Origin: Lepas anatifera
Taxonomy: Eukaryota; Arthropoda; Thecostraca; Lepadidae
NCBI GenBank assembly: GCA_034440635.1
Contig: JAOTON010001713.1
Span: forward strand, 620,001 to 684,000
Length of the DNA: 64,000 bases
Direction of reading: 5' to 3'
Of the stretch, positions 1-10,679 are shown piece after piece. The first letter of the stretch is position 1; each line of letters begins with the position of its first letter. The notes under the pieces are model-generated. The model was not told the DNA's origin. It made no database searches and saw only the letters and a list, made by a program, of their open reading frames with translations. The position numbers were made by a program, and so were the translations under genes.

Positions 1-63
1 AAGCTATGTTCGCCTTCCGTCACTACATGTAACAAAAGCTAAAGTTTAAGATAGATATCCGCC

Positions 64-354
64 TTGGACAATACTACTTTACCTGTGCTGATGAACATCT
101 TACTACTGATACTAATTACTCTGGTATTTCACCAAGAGCTTACTGACAAGTCTTCAAATCAGTCTATGACTATACCGGCAAAGAGAGACGTGGAAACCGA
201 CCCTGGCGTAAGCGTGGAAGTGGCGGTTGGGGTTCCTCAGAACTGCGAGAGAAAACAATGCTATGCACCATCAGCATCCAGTCCATCAAGCCCAAGGTTC
301 TCCAACTCAGTCACGAAATTCGCCGTAAAAAATCGACATCGTAGCTATTACTGA
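64..354 (+). pseudogene. N-terminal segment of LINE ORF2 with degenerate 2A-like motif
   Basis: A 96-codon open frame with a hydrophobic run (about residues 9-22, NILLLILITLVF) followed at residues 42-49 (bases 187-210) by DVETDPGV. Canonical 2A ribosome-skipping peptides end D-V/I-E-x-N-P-G-P, so this copy differs at N (D here) and at the final P (V here). Such motifs are known at the N-terminus of the second ORF of some CR1-type elements in sea urchin, amphioxus and molluscs. The downstream text continues into endonuclease motifs after a frame change. The apparent start is a TTG and is not reliable. Confidence 0.6.
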
Positions 355-543
355 GAGCTACCTTAAGCCATGTACCCCTTCTCTTTGGTATTCCCGGAAT
401 TTAAGTTACTCAGGTCTGATCGCCCTGACAAAAGTGGTTATGGTGGTGTGGCGGCTTTATTTCGATCCCAAATTGATCCCATTGTATTTCGATCCCATCA
501 GTGTACCTCCTGCGACTAATCCCAACAGTAAACTCGAATCACT

Positions 544-1224
544 TTGCGTAGAGTGAAGCCCGACCAGCCTGGTCGTCCATTTATCATTGGAACGCTATAC
601 CGCCCTCCTCAACGAACTACTGTCGCTCTGGAAGCGGACATTGGACAACTGGAGGCTCAACTGCAACATGTGATGGTTAAGTATCCTAGTGAAAAGATTG
701 TAGTTACTGGTGATTTAAACTGTAATATGCTAGCTAATGAGTCAGATATTTGTCTGAGAGCGTTAGCTGACTTCGTAAGTGCCTATTCTTTAATCCAACA
801 TGTCAAAGTGCCTACATTTGTAAGTGGCTATCTGCTCGATATTATTATCACCAACGATCCGAGTGTTGTTGAGCTTTATTGCACTAGGTTCTGTAATTCC
901 AGCCCGCACAAATATCTAGTCGCTGCCTTGACCGTCCCAAGAACTCGCCCGAAGCCAATCATCGTTGAGTGCCGAAACCTTCAGCGTGTCCAGAAGCCTG
1001 TACTGCGCGCGGCACTTAACTCGGTGGACCGGCAACCTGTTTACCGCCCTCAGAGCACAGGTCACAAATGGGAGGTCTTTCTAGCTCTTTTCATGCCTAT
1101 ATGGAACTATTTTAAGCCTATGAAGAACATGCGAATCCGTAATCCCACTGTACCTCCAGTATCTCATAGCACGTGTGACCTGATGCGTTCGTTAACACCC
1201 GCACTGGAGGGGGTCTGGCACTAA
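544..1224 (+). pseudogene. APE-type endonuclease domain of CR1-like LINE copy 1
   Basis: The translation shows endonuclease landmarks in order: GTLYRPP, then VVTGDLNCN (the GDLN box), then YLLDIIITN (the LD box) and NSSPHKYLVAAL, where the usual SDH near the end of the domain has become SPHK, losing a conserved aspartate. These domains nick target DNA to prime reverse transcription. The frame runs on to codon TTA at 1192, which is where the TTAA element is inserted; the same frame resumes after the element at 2119. The last residues of this open frame belong to the inserted element, not to the LINE. Confidence 0.8.
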
Positions 1225-2114
1225 CGCGCACTGGAGGGGGGCCTGGTAGGCCCCCCCTAAGATCTCGGAAACTAAGAGGGTTAGAAAAACGTCACTTGGT
1301 AGGTGGGTGGGGGCTATGGTGATCTACATGATGACCAATTTTCATTGACCTAGGTTAATATCTTCAAGGTCAAACGAGGTCGTAAAGGTCAAATATTGGC
1401 CATGCTGGTATCGATTGATAAATGCTGTGATTATGCAGGAAAATGGCGGGAATAAGCTAAAGGTGGACAAGATTCATAGAGAAGAGGTCTCAAAGAGGCT
1501 TCCTCACAACTTTTGGGTCAAGGTCATTCAAGGTCATTGACCTTTAAGGTCACCATATGGTATACTACTTATTATTTACACTTTGACTAACACTGTAACC
1601 ACTGTTTGGCAGGAAATGAGGATTGACCTTTCCCAATGACCTTTGACCGTGACCTTTGACCTTGACCTTTGTATTGGGGTACCCTACCGATGACGTCATA
1701 GCATTAATATATGTCAGACGGGGTAACGCCATTTGGCCGGACGCACAGTGGTCAGTAACCTTGAAAGTGCAGATATGACCTTGACCTGTGACCTTTGACC
1801 TTGACATTGACTTTCATGTGAAGTGACCTTGACATATAGTCCCGCTTATATGACGTTATGACGTCACCACTCGATCTTCAATGCAAGCTAACTGGTCCGA
1901 CCGCGCGTTTACGGCGATCTCAAAATGCAGGTCTGACTTTGAAAGCCTATAAGTCAAAAAATGTTCGGCCGATTTTCAAAAAGTCTTCACCAATCGACGC
2001 GCTATTAAATTCTGTTAAATGTGGCCACGTTTCGTTTTTCGGCTACAAGCGGTTCTCCGGCCACCTCGGAAAAACAGGTGGGGGGGCCTCCGAGGCCCCC
2101 CTCCAGTGCGCGTG
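1196..2114 (-). mobile_element. TTAA element, subfamily P, inserted in LINE copy 1
   Basis: TTAA at 1192-1195 and 2115-2118 flank the element. The left end reads CACCCGCACTGGAGGGGG and the right end, on the other strand, CACGCGCACTGGAGGGGG: 17 of 18 match. The left end carries a second copy of the terminal repeat near 1224-1240, and palindromes of G and C runs sit inside both ends. Removing the element and one TTAA rejoins the LINE frame without a shift. The body contains many TGACCT/AGGTCA half-sites and no coding potential I recognise. TTAA duplication is the mark of piggyBac-type transposition, so this is probably a piggyBac-mobilised MITE. Confidence 0.85.
1637..1801 (-). promoter_or_regulatory. 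Cluster of DR1 nuclear-receptor-like sites in the P element
   Basis: On the minus strand this reads as direct AGGTCA repeats. TGACCTTTGACCT, an exact DR1 (AGGTCA-A-AGGTCA), occurs at 1650-1662 and again at 1789-1801, with a one-base variant at 1637-1649; further TGACCT units adjoin each. DR1 is the preferred site of HNF4, RXR dimers and related receptors. A TGACGTCA palindrome lies at about 1690-1698. The sequence shows sites; binding and activity are not shown. Confidence 0.55.
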
Positions 2115-2118
2115 TTAA

Positions 2119-3510
2119 GGGCACTGCGTCGTACAAACCGCGAGTGTCAATTGTATAAAGACCTTAAGCGATCGGTGAAATCTTCCCTTCGACGCGATAC
2201 GATCCTAGAAATTGAGGGCCAGATTGCCAACAACGGACCCCAATCAATGTTTCGCAATATTTAGCCCTATATTGGTAAGAAAAAGGCATTCCCGTTCACC
2301 CTCAAGTGAGCACGGAAGCGATGAATGAGTACTTCGTTAGTGTAGGCCCTCGAGTTGCACAAGAAGTTGCCCAAAGCTCCCAGCATTTTAGTCACATACC
2401 TACGAGACTACCTCGAGTAGGATCATGCTCTTTTAAAGTAACCACCATAGACTTTGCGACGTTATAACACACCATCCTCATTATGAAAAACACATCCGCC
2501 TGCGGCATGGATGGCAAATGCGTCCGCGTAATAAAACTTCGCATTAACAAAATCGGAATCCCTCTCGTTAACATAATCAATTCTTGCCTGGAAAGAAATG
2601 ATTTTCCAGATGCGTGGAAACACTCACTGGTTCAACCGATTCATATATCTGGGCCGGCATCTGACTCCGCTAACTTTAGACCTATATATTTGGTCCCAGT
2701 TATTGCAAAAATTGTTGAGCGAATCGTGCAACGATAGCTCTACTCCTTTCTCTCGAGAAACCATCAAATATCACCAGCACAACATGGTTTCAGACCTCAT
2801 CACTCAACAGAAACCGCCCTGCTTAGTGTTTCCGACCGAATTCTCAACGGCATGGATCAAGGGCCCATTTCTTTGATCTGCCTTCTTGACCTGAGTAAGG
2901 CTTATGATGTCGTCGATCATTCTAAGCTGGACTACGCTAGAATTGTACGGAGTCGATACGGATTGATTCCGTTCGTATCTAAGTGGCCATAATCAGAGCG
3001 TATCAAGTGTAGACCACCGCAGCGGGCTCTCTAAAAAATTTCTCTCTCTAAGAGTACTCTCTGCAAAATTTCCCAACAGCCAGCGTTTTTCAAGGATCTT
3101 CCTTGGGCCCACTCCTCTTCAATGTGTTCAACGACCCAAGCTATTTTGCGATCGATTCCAGCATCACGCAGTATGCAGACGATACTTAAATTACTGTTAC
3201 CGGCCGAAGGGATCAAGTGAATCATCTTAAAGCCCGCATGGAGCGTTCCCTTGCATCCTTGGATGACTGGTTCCCTGCTAATGACATGAAGTTCAATGCC
3301 ACCAAAACACAATTAATGGTAATCGTCAGTCGCCAAAGCCTCAAGGACTTTCCGCCCCTGCAGATCCAATTTTGTGCTCAAACCATCAACCCAGTTCAGT
3401 CTGTCCGTAACCTGGGTATCATATTCGACAATCATCTCTTGTGGGACACACACGTAAACAATCTCATGCAAAAGTGTTTTGGTCTTTTAATAGCATTAAT
3501 TCACATAAGT
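2119..3510 (+). pseudogene. Reverse transcriptase remnant of CR1-like LINE copy 1
   Basis: RT blocks appear in order across several frames: NTSACGMDGKC near 2485, LERNDFPDAWKHSLVQPI near 2590, NFRPIYLVPVIAKIVERIV near 2675, a CLLDLSKAYDVVDH block near 2880 with one catalytic aspartate, and QYADDT at about 3169-3186 carrying the YADD pair, followed at once by a stop. After it, MKFNATKTQLMVI and VRNLGIIFDNHLLWDTHV match the thumb region of the LINE at 27.4 kb. Stops near 2264, 2736 and 3188, and frame changes, show that no functional protein can be made. Confidence 0.8.
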
Positions 3511-4924
3511 GTTATATATTAGCCGTTTTCACAACGTGAATTAAATCTTGGGTGTCTTTTTGAAACGTTTTTTGGTAGCACTGTAATATTGCTGCCATTT
3601 TTCGGAATTTCACAAGAGTCTTGGGAATTTATTGAGTAAATTATCTGGCACATCTGGCAATGCTTCACAGTCGCCGGGCTCCCTGTGTTGAGTGTTCCGG
3701 AATTAAAAGGAATGAAATTCAACTTTAATAAGTCGTATAATGAGTGAAATTTGCATCAGTTATGCTCCTGCTACCCAGTCGCTTCAATTTACATGCCGTT
3801 TTTCTCTCAGCTTCTATATTAGCTGTGTAATAAGCTCAAAACAAAAGGAGTAGGGATTAAGGTAACGTCTGCTTGTGTAATACTCGGGCAAGTTTCCAAT
3901 TACATTGAGAAAAAGTGTATTACCTAGGTAACCAACTCGCATACGAGCAGGGGTGTCCTAAACAAAGGGTGACAAGCAGAGGAATCCCTAAATGTAAATC
4001 AGGGTAGATATTATGCCAAATTTTCGGGGTTGAATGATGTTTTAATTGCATTCTCATTACAATTAATGTGTGGATCCACCCAAATTTTGAGACTTGCTAA
4101 ATTTTTGGCGAATTGTTTGAGCAGTATCATTTGAAGACAAAGAATTTGGTCCAAAATTTTGTCCCACTGCATGTTTTCCCCCGCTATTTGTAGTCTGAGC
4201 ATCTCAAATAAAAATTAAGTGGTGATGTCCGGTATCCTTAATTCAGGGTATGGGTGTTTTGACTGTAAGCGGTTTTCACCTTGAAGTGGGCGTTACTGGA
4301 AAATTATTATTTATCTTGGTTTCTCAGGTTTGCTTGGGTATATGTGCTATGCAACTATTAATACACTAGCGTGCAAAGTATGGCGTTTTTAATGATATCT
4401 CGTCAGTGCCAGCAGCCCCCTCCAAAGTTTTCTACTACAATTCTACTACTGGGCGTACAAATTGATTGCCGTCATTGACTTTGCTTGTAAAATTGCCTAT
4501 ATTTGGCGGGCTCTCACCGGTAAACCAACAGGGGCTCCCTCACAAAAATGGTATCATCGGAACAATCGTTATGTCCAATTTCCATTTCTGGGGTCCGATA
4601 AGCGGAGCCCATGGAAAATTTTGAGGAATACTCCAAAAACTGGAGCCATGTTTGCCGGTCTCCCACAAAGCTTGGGTTCGAATCCAGGTCGAAGCCAAAG
4701 TTTTTCGCTGAATACGATCTGCAAGTTCGCCACGATTATTGCAGGCCCTCGTTTTTCTTCTGAAATGGAAGTGTTAGACGAGCACAGATAGGACAAGTAA
4801 GGATGTAAGGACGAGCCAGGATAATAGTTATATGCCTACGAATGTTTTACTAAGTTCCGCATATAACCGAAAGCAGCATTTTCTGGTTATCGGAAAGCGG
4901 CCGCGCTCCTGTAATATCATACGT
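3511..4924. other. No gene recognised; AT-rich spacer with a lone MITE terminus
   Basis: I see no gene or convincing repeat structure here. One short match stands out: at 4369-4385 the text GCGTGCAAAGTATGGCG resembles the terminal repeat of the 363-bp MITE at 5564-5926, so a decayed copy may start here. Confidence 0.4.
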
Positions 4925-5165
4925 GGACCCAGGGGGAAAAGGGAGGCATGTGCCCCCATCAACCCTTGGCGCTCCCTCAAATGTTCACGGTGCCCTCTTG
5001 AAAAGTCGATGGCGCCCCATGAAATGTCACTTCCCACCCCCACCCCCCCAGATGCGAAAATCGGCGCCCACCGATAGGATTTTGCGCCCACCTGATAGGT
5101 TTTTCCGGTCAAAAGTGGCGCCCCCGGAAGGTACCCCCCCATTGGAAATCCTTGATCCGCCTATG
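4925..5165 (+). repeat. GGCGCC-rich hAT-like unit
   Basis: A unit with the phrases CGGCGCCCACCGATAGGAT, TTGCGCCCACCTGATAGG and AAAAGTGGCGCCCCCGGAAGG, ending GATCCGCCTATG. The same phrases recur at 16860-17050 and 17284-17478 and, inverted, at 17070-17235 and 59090-59290. The end GATCCGCCTATG is the complement of a CATAGGCGGATC terminus, typical of hAT-type MITEs. I could not find the matching left end here. Confidence 0.6.
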
Positions 5166-5563
5166 GGATATCATATAAATATTACAACAGAACAATAACG
5201 GCAATACTCAATAACTATGTCGAGTTCGAGAGGGAGGCCATATTACCGACTTTTCAAATTGTTCGCTCAGAGCCTGCTCATGCCCCTCCCCCTGGGTGTC
5301 CAAATTGTATAATCGAGAGGTTAGATTATAAAACAACGCATAAATACACCCCAAATAGCTCATCATATTGGCGTTTATTAGCCAGGGGACCACGTCCTGT
5401 CTGGATTATCCCCAGAACTGAAATATGATTTGGCGTGGGCAAAGCTGAACGTGTGCACGTATTCTTACTTTCCATCCAGGACAATTCAATAAGACAAATG
5501 TGCCGAGTTTATCATGAAGTTTTCATGACAGGAATGCTGATTTTGATCTCATATGATGGTTGT

Positions 5564-5926
5564 CCAGTGTGCAAAGTATGGCATTTTCGACGAGAACTCG
5601 TTGGTGCGAGTGCCCTTGGAGACAGGAGCGAGTGGTGCGAATTTTACCAACCTGGTACGAATTTGTGGGACTGGTGCGAGTAAGGTGACACTGAAAACCA
5701 AACAAATAATGGCTATATGGTTATAAAGATACAGGAGGGGACTTTATGAAAAGCCCTCAACTAACTAACTAATAAGAGAGGTAGCATTGCATCTTGTGGG
5801 TAGGAATGGGTGCGTTTTTTCTCCCTCGTATAGGGAAGATTGGTGCGAATTTTTGGTGGCTGGCGGTGCGAAAATTTTAGATGGCTGGTGCGACTCGTCT
5901 GGACTGCTGCCATACTTTGCAGACTT
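5564..5926. mobile_element. 363-bp MITE with 9-bp target duplication
   Basis: GATGGTTGT occurs directly at 5555-5563 and 5927-5935, bounding the element. Inside each boundary is an inverted repeat around GTGTGCAAAGTATGGCA (left) and GTCTGCAAAGTATGGCA (right, minus strand). The body contains repeated GGTGCGA words. A second, diverged copy lies at 14177-14515. A 9-bp duplication points to a Mutator-like transposase, although an 8-bp duplication with one chance match would instead suggest hAT. Confidence 0.7.
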
Positions 5927-5935
5927 GATGGTTGT

Positions 5936-6892
5936 TTAATTATCAACATTTATCAAATGAACTCCTCTATGAAATTTGCCACTCCCATTAACTAATTGCA
6001 GACAATACAATAGGAAATACCTCAAGGAAGGCAATACAAACATGAATGTTGCGCTACTTATTGCCAGAGAGAAAAAGATAAAGGTACAACCAAAAGTAGT
6101 CTACTTTGATCCACTTTTTAACAAATTACCAACCGAAGTTTAAACCAATGTTCATAAAAGAAAAACTGCAATGTTAACTTCAGAATATTAAACAAGCATT
6201 AAACTCACCAGTCAAGGCCTCAGATAACAATATATGGAGGTGGATGCAAGGAGTTGGGGCTAGGAGACTTAAGTTTTCCCCCAATATGTTGGAGCATCTA
6301 TGCAAAATGCATAGATGGAGGTTGTTTCCATGGTGATGTGGGGTGTTTGAGAATGTGAATATGTGTTTATACCTACATGATTATTTACCTGAAATGTATT
6401 ATCCATACTAGAAGTTTTAAAAAGAGTCAGCAACACAAAAATGCAAGAAATAATTATTTTAACTGCAATTAAGTGGAGAAAGAGAAAAAGTAAAAAAAGC
6501 ACCTAAAAGTACGAGAAAGAGAAAGTGAAGACTCAGGATGAATTGAGCTTGTCAGAGAATGGAACCAACAAACCACAAGCACCTCCAAAATTAACTTGAT
6601 AATTGTAGGTAAGGTAAGGTAAATGACCTTACAAATCAGCAATTACAGCACCCAACATAATTTTTGTACCCTAGACAGCAATAACCTAAAATAAAATTGG
6701 CATGTGCCAGCAAAATGAACCTTGAATGAATATCAGAGAATCTTTAGACAAAATACCAAACTAATTGCAATATATCAAAATACCAAACTACTGTGCCTTG
6801 CCAGACTGGTCTGGTGCGCCTTGCCAGATCATTGCTTGTACTGATTGACCTTCTCCGCAGCCCTCAGCTCAGCAACATACTGGCGAGCAGCA
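5936..6892. other. No gene recognised; AT-rich spacer
   Basis: AT-rich sequence with a short GTAAG-like run near 6605-6625 and no recognisable coding or repeat structure. It ends at the TTAA of element A1. Confidence 0.4.
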
Positions 6893-6896
6893 TTAA

Positions 6897-7924
6897 CCCT
6901 CGCCCCACCGGGGGGGGGCCATCGATGGCCCCCCTAAGGTTTTTCCGGGATAGCAGAAAAACGACGAGGCGCAGCACCGCGGTTGAGGGCTCTACCTCTC
7001 ACTGCATCATTTTCCCATCATCCCTGAAATTTTTTACCCCGGGTCACCCAAGGTCAGGTCACCAGACGAGGTCAACCAAGGTCACCTCACTTCACTTTAG
7101 AGCTCTGTAAGAGCTACATTTCAAACTCAATCGATTTGAAACTTCCTACACTTCATGACCCCTCCAGGGTCTACAAGGTGTATATCCGGGATTTTTCGAT
7201 TTCGTGCCCTGAGGTCAGGTCACGAGGCGACCTCTCCCATTGGAAAAGCATGGGGAAAAGCTATTTCATGATATAAAAGTCACAAAAATGATTGCAAATA
7301 CTCAGACTGCTCAGAACAACGTTTTTGGACACCCTTTCACGGATCCCAGGGGTCATATTTGCCCTTTGACTTTTCCAAGGTCATCCAAGGTCACCGGAGG
7401 TCAAAAACAGTATTTTGACAATAACTTTTGACCTAATTGAGCTAGAGCAGTGAAACAAACACCATCGTGTTTGTCTTGTCACTGGCTTTCATTTGATATA
7501 CGGCAAGGTCACTTTTTGACCTTTTGTGACCTCAGGTCATATTAGGTCACGAGGTGACCTCTGGCGGTCAAACCACTGGCGGGAGGTCTTTACGTTCCAC
7601 ATAGCGGAAAAAGTACAGGCAATTTGCTATCAAATGTACTTTACCAGGCCTCAATAGCTCTAATGACATAAGAGTTATGCCCAGGTTGCTTAATCATTGC
7701 ATATTTGAGTGAAAATAGCCGATCTTGACCTAATTTGACCTCTGGAGGTCAAACCATTGACCTGAGCACTAAAACATGCGAAGTAATTTCTTACTGAATT
7801 CACGCGAGCTTTCTATTGCACTTTGCAGATTTGCGCTAACGCCCATATTTTCGGAGTTAGAGGGGGGCCATCGATGGCCCCCCGGTGGGGCGAAGGTGGC
7901 GCCGGACCCCCGGTGGGGCGCGGG
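6897..7924 (+). mobile_element. TTAA element A1 (1028 bp)
   Basis: TTAA at 6893-6896 and 7925-7928. Terminal repeats are CCCTCGCCCCACCGGGGG and, from the other strand, CCCGCGCCCCACCGGGGG. Next to each end is a palindrome with core GGCCATCGATGGCC flanked by G and C runs. The right end has a second copy of the terminal repeat (CGGTGGGGCG twice, separated by AAGGTGGCGCC). I count about 20 AGGTCA or TGACCT hexamers in the body, where about 0.5 is expected by chance in random sequence of this length. It is nearly identical to A2 at 22793-23818. No transposase is encoded. Confidence 0.9.
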
Positions 7925-8099
7925 TTAAGGCTGTTTGGCCTCACCATGGTAAAGCTGAAAGCGATGTCTTCCTGAGGCTTGGATGGACAGCAGGAGACTT
8001 ATCTTCCATCACTGCCATGAAGTCATTCACCAGGCTTTAATTTCAATTTCACTCAGTGACGGATCCAAGGGGGGGCCCAGGGGGCCCGGGCCCCCTTAG

Positions 8100-10660
8100 C
8101 TCAAGCGCCCCAGTAAAGCTCAGCTCATATCGGGCGCCGAAGGCGCCCGATATGAGCGGCGCGCCTGTACCCATTTCGTGCGCCAAGGTGGTAGATACCA
8201 CTTATTCCACTTGAATGAACACATTCTCCTTAAAACCATGGCAAAGCGCCCCTGCCCAAACACTAGACGCATTTACTGGTCTTTTGTGCCCCAGTAAAAT
8301 GTTGAAGATGAAATTTAGAAAGCTAACAAAAGCGCCCCGGCAAAGAAAAGGCGTCACTAGATAGCAAGATTGCGCCATGGGGAACTAATGCACCCCTGAG
8401 TAGCCTAGGCGCCCCCTGGATGAAGCGCCCCTGGGTAGCCTAGGCGCCCCCTGGATGAAGCGCCCTACGGATACCATATGCGCCCTTGGCTAGGAAAGGC
8501 GCCCCTGGGCAGCAAAGGCAAATCTTGGTAACATAGGTGAACTGGACAGCATAAGCGCTCTTTAGATAGAAATAGGCGCTTTAGGAAAATAAAATGCTCA
8601 CACTCGGTAGAAAAAGGCGCCCTTTGATAGCCTAGGCGCCCACTGGAAAAAGCGCCCTACCGATGTCATTTTTCATATGCACCCTTGGATAGCAAAGGCG
8701 CCCCTGGACAGCAAAGGCGCCCCTGGGTAGCAAAGGCGCCCCTAGGAAGGCACCCCTTCGATAGAAATCCGCCTTTGGATAGCCTAGGCGCCTCCTGGAT
8801 GAAGCGAACTACGGATATCATATGCGCCCTTGGCTAGGAAAGGCGCCCCTGGGCAGCAAATGCAAATCTTGGTAACATAGGTACCCCGGACAGCATAAGC
8901 GCCCCTTAGATACAAGTAGGCGCTTTAGGAAAATAAAATGCTCACCTTGGGTAGAAAAAGGCGCCCTTTGATAGCATAGGCGCCCACTGGAAAAAGCGCC
9001 CTAAGGATGTCATATGCACCCTTGGATAGTAAAGGCGCCCCTGGACAGCAAAGTTAACCCTTCTTGAAATAGATGATCTGGACAGCATAGGCGGCCATGG
9101 ATAAACTAGGCGCCTGAGAAAGAAAACAAGCGCCTCACCTGAGAGTACAGGCACCCCCAGGATATCATAGGTGTCCCTTTCCATCTTCAGCTGCCTTACT
9201 GTCTATGGTTTGGCACACCTGTCTGACAGTCGCGCGCTCTGTTACAGGGCTCGAGCGCTCAATTTGAGCATGGACTGCCTTTAACCACATTTCACTAACC
9301 TATAACTGAAGGCTTAGTGTTCCATCGCTACAACCGGGTGCCTTTTTCAGTATGTGCGCCCCGTTTCCGAGAACGCTGCCCTCACCAACCAGCAGTCCTC
9401 CCCGCTCAGCAGATGAGCGCCTCTATCTGATAACTAGGCACTTTGTTTCAGTGTTCGAGCGCCTTATTTCAGAATTTTTATTCTCCATCTATTTTGGGCT
9501 CCTCCTGGATTGCAGAGGCGCCCCCTCAAGTGCAAAGGCGCACCTGGATAGAAAAGTGCGCCCCATGTTTGCAAAGGCGCTCCAAGATAGCATATGTTCC
9601 CCTTAGATGGAAATAAGCACTCCAGGAAAGTAAAATGCTCCCTTTGGGTAGCAAAGGTGCCCCTTAACAGCGAAGGCAGCCCTAGATAACAAAGGTTCTC
9701 TGGACAGCATAGGTGCCCTTGGATAAACTGGTGCCCGGAAGAGAAAAATAGCGCCTCGCCGGATACAAAAAGCGCCCCAGGATAACGTAGGGACATGTAT
9801 TTCAATCATGTCTGTGATTGAAAAATACACCTAGACAGCATATGCGCCCCTGGATAGAAAGACACCCCTGGGCAGTAACGGCGCCCCTGGAAAGCAATAG
9901 TGCGCCCCTGTGGAGAAAAAACCGCCTCCTGAATATCCTAGGCACCGCCCCCGAAATATCAGATGCCTGTGGATAGAACAGACTGCCTTGAATAAAACAG
10001 CGGCCCTGGATAGTAAAGGCGGCCTTTGATAGCATAAGCGTTCCTTAGCAACAATATGGGCGCTACATGAGCTCAAGGTTCACGTGCACCTAAGTCCAAT
10101 AATAGAGCAATCAATCGATGCCGAAGCACTCCTTAAAGCACGGGCGCCAAATTTCCTAAGAAGTAAAGGCACCTCTGGGTAGCAAAGGCGACCCTCGACA
10201 GTGGTGTAGGTATTCCTGAATAACAGCAGCGTCCCTTGATAAGAATAGCCCCAAGATGGCACAGGTACCCTGTTGATAGGAAAAGCGCCCCTGAATATCA
10301 GAGGCACCCTCTGAATGAGGTGCCCATGGAGAGCATAAGGGTGCCCTATGCACAGCAAATTGCCGCCCCCTGGATAGCCTAAGCGCCCCTTGCATAGGGT
10401 AGGCGCCACTGGGTAGTATAGGTTACCTTGAATAAAAATACGCCCCTCAATACCATGGTGAACCTGGATAAGAAAAAGCTCCCCTTGGGCACTGGGTAAC
10501 AAAGGCACCCCCGGAACAGCAAAGATGCCCCTGGATAGCTAGGTTGCGTCCATTGGGGAGCGAAGGCGCCCCTGGGTGGCACAGGTGCCTCATCGAAGCA
10601 AAGCCCCCCCCAGAGAGCATAAGTGTCCCTGATGAGCACAGGTACTCCTGGACAGCCCCT
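8100..10660. repeat. Degenerate ~20-bp GGCGCC minisatellite
   Basis: Long run of variants of AGCAAAGGCGCCCCTGGAT, with GGCGCCC recurring about every 20 bases, often followed by TGGATAG or TGGGTAG. Higher-order duplication is visible: a block around 8395-8560 recurs, diverged, around 8775-8930. Long open frames on the minus strand (for example 9464-9805 and 10080-10508) are products of the periodic repeat, not genes. Related text resumes at 13377-13440, just inside the right end of the hAT-type element. Confidence 0.9.
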
Positions 10661-10679
10661 AAATGACGTTGCATAATGT

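Larger units (their letters stand above)
1..3510 (+). mobile_element. Degenerate CR1-like LINE (copy 1), split by a TTAA element
   Basis: A non-LTR retrotransposon relic read on the plus strand: a hydrophobic N-terminal stretch with a 2A-like motif, an APE-type endonuclease, then a reverse transcriptase with a YADD catalytic box at 3172-3183. The order endonuclease then RT, and close similarity in text to the better preserved LINE at 24.8-28.3 kb, place it near the CR1 group. Several in-frame stops and frameshifts mean it is dead. It is interrupted by a TTAA element at 1196-2114 and its alignment to the second copy is lost near 3505, so the 3' third is missing. The 5' end may lie outside the window. 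Confidence 0.85.

Noticed and set aside
1565..1807. Minus-strand frame with repeated KVTGQGH/KVKGHGQ text
   Set aside because: It is the translation of AGGTCA arrays in the P-type TTAA element.
4462..4791. 109-codon plus-strand frame with overlapping minus-strand frame
   Set aside because: No domain or repeat-protein similarity and no supporting context; likely chance.
6893..7928. AGGTCA arrays as proven hormone-response enhancers
   Set aside because: Only the sequence match is visible; binding and activity cannot be judged, and a structural or transposase-binding role is equally possible.
9464..9805. Long minus-strand open frames in 8.9-10.7 kb (also 10080-10508 and others)
   Set aside because: They arise from the ~20-bp GGCGCC minisatellite; proteins are imperfect repeats of the same words in several frames with no domain.
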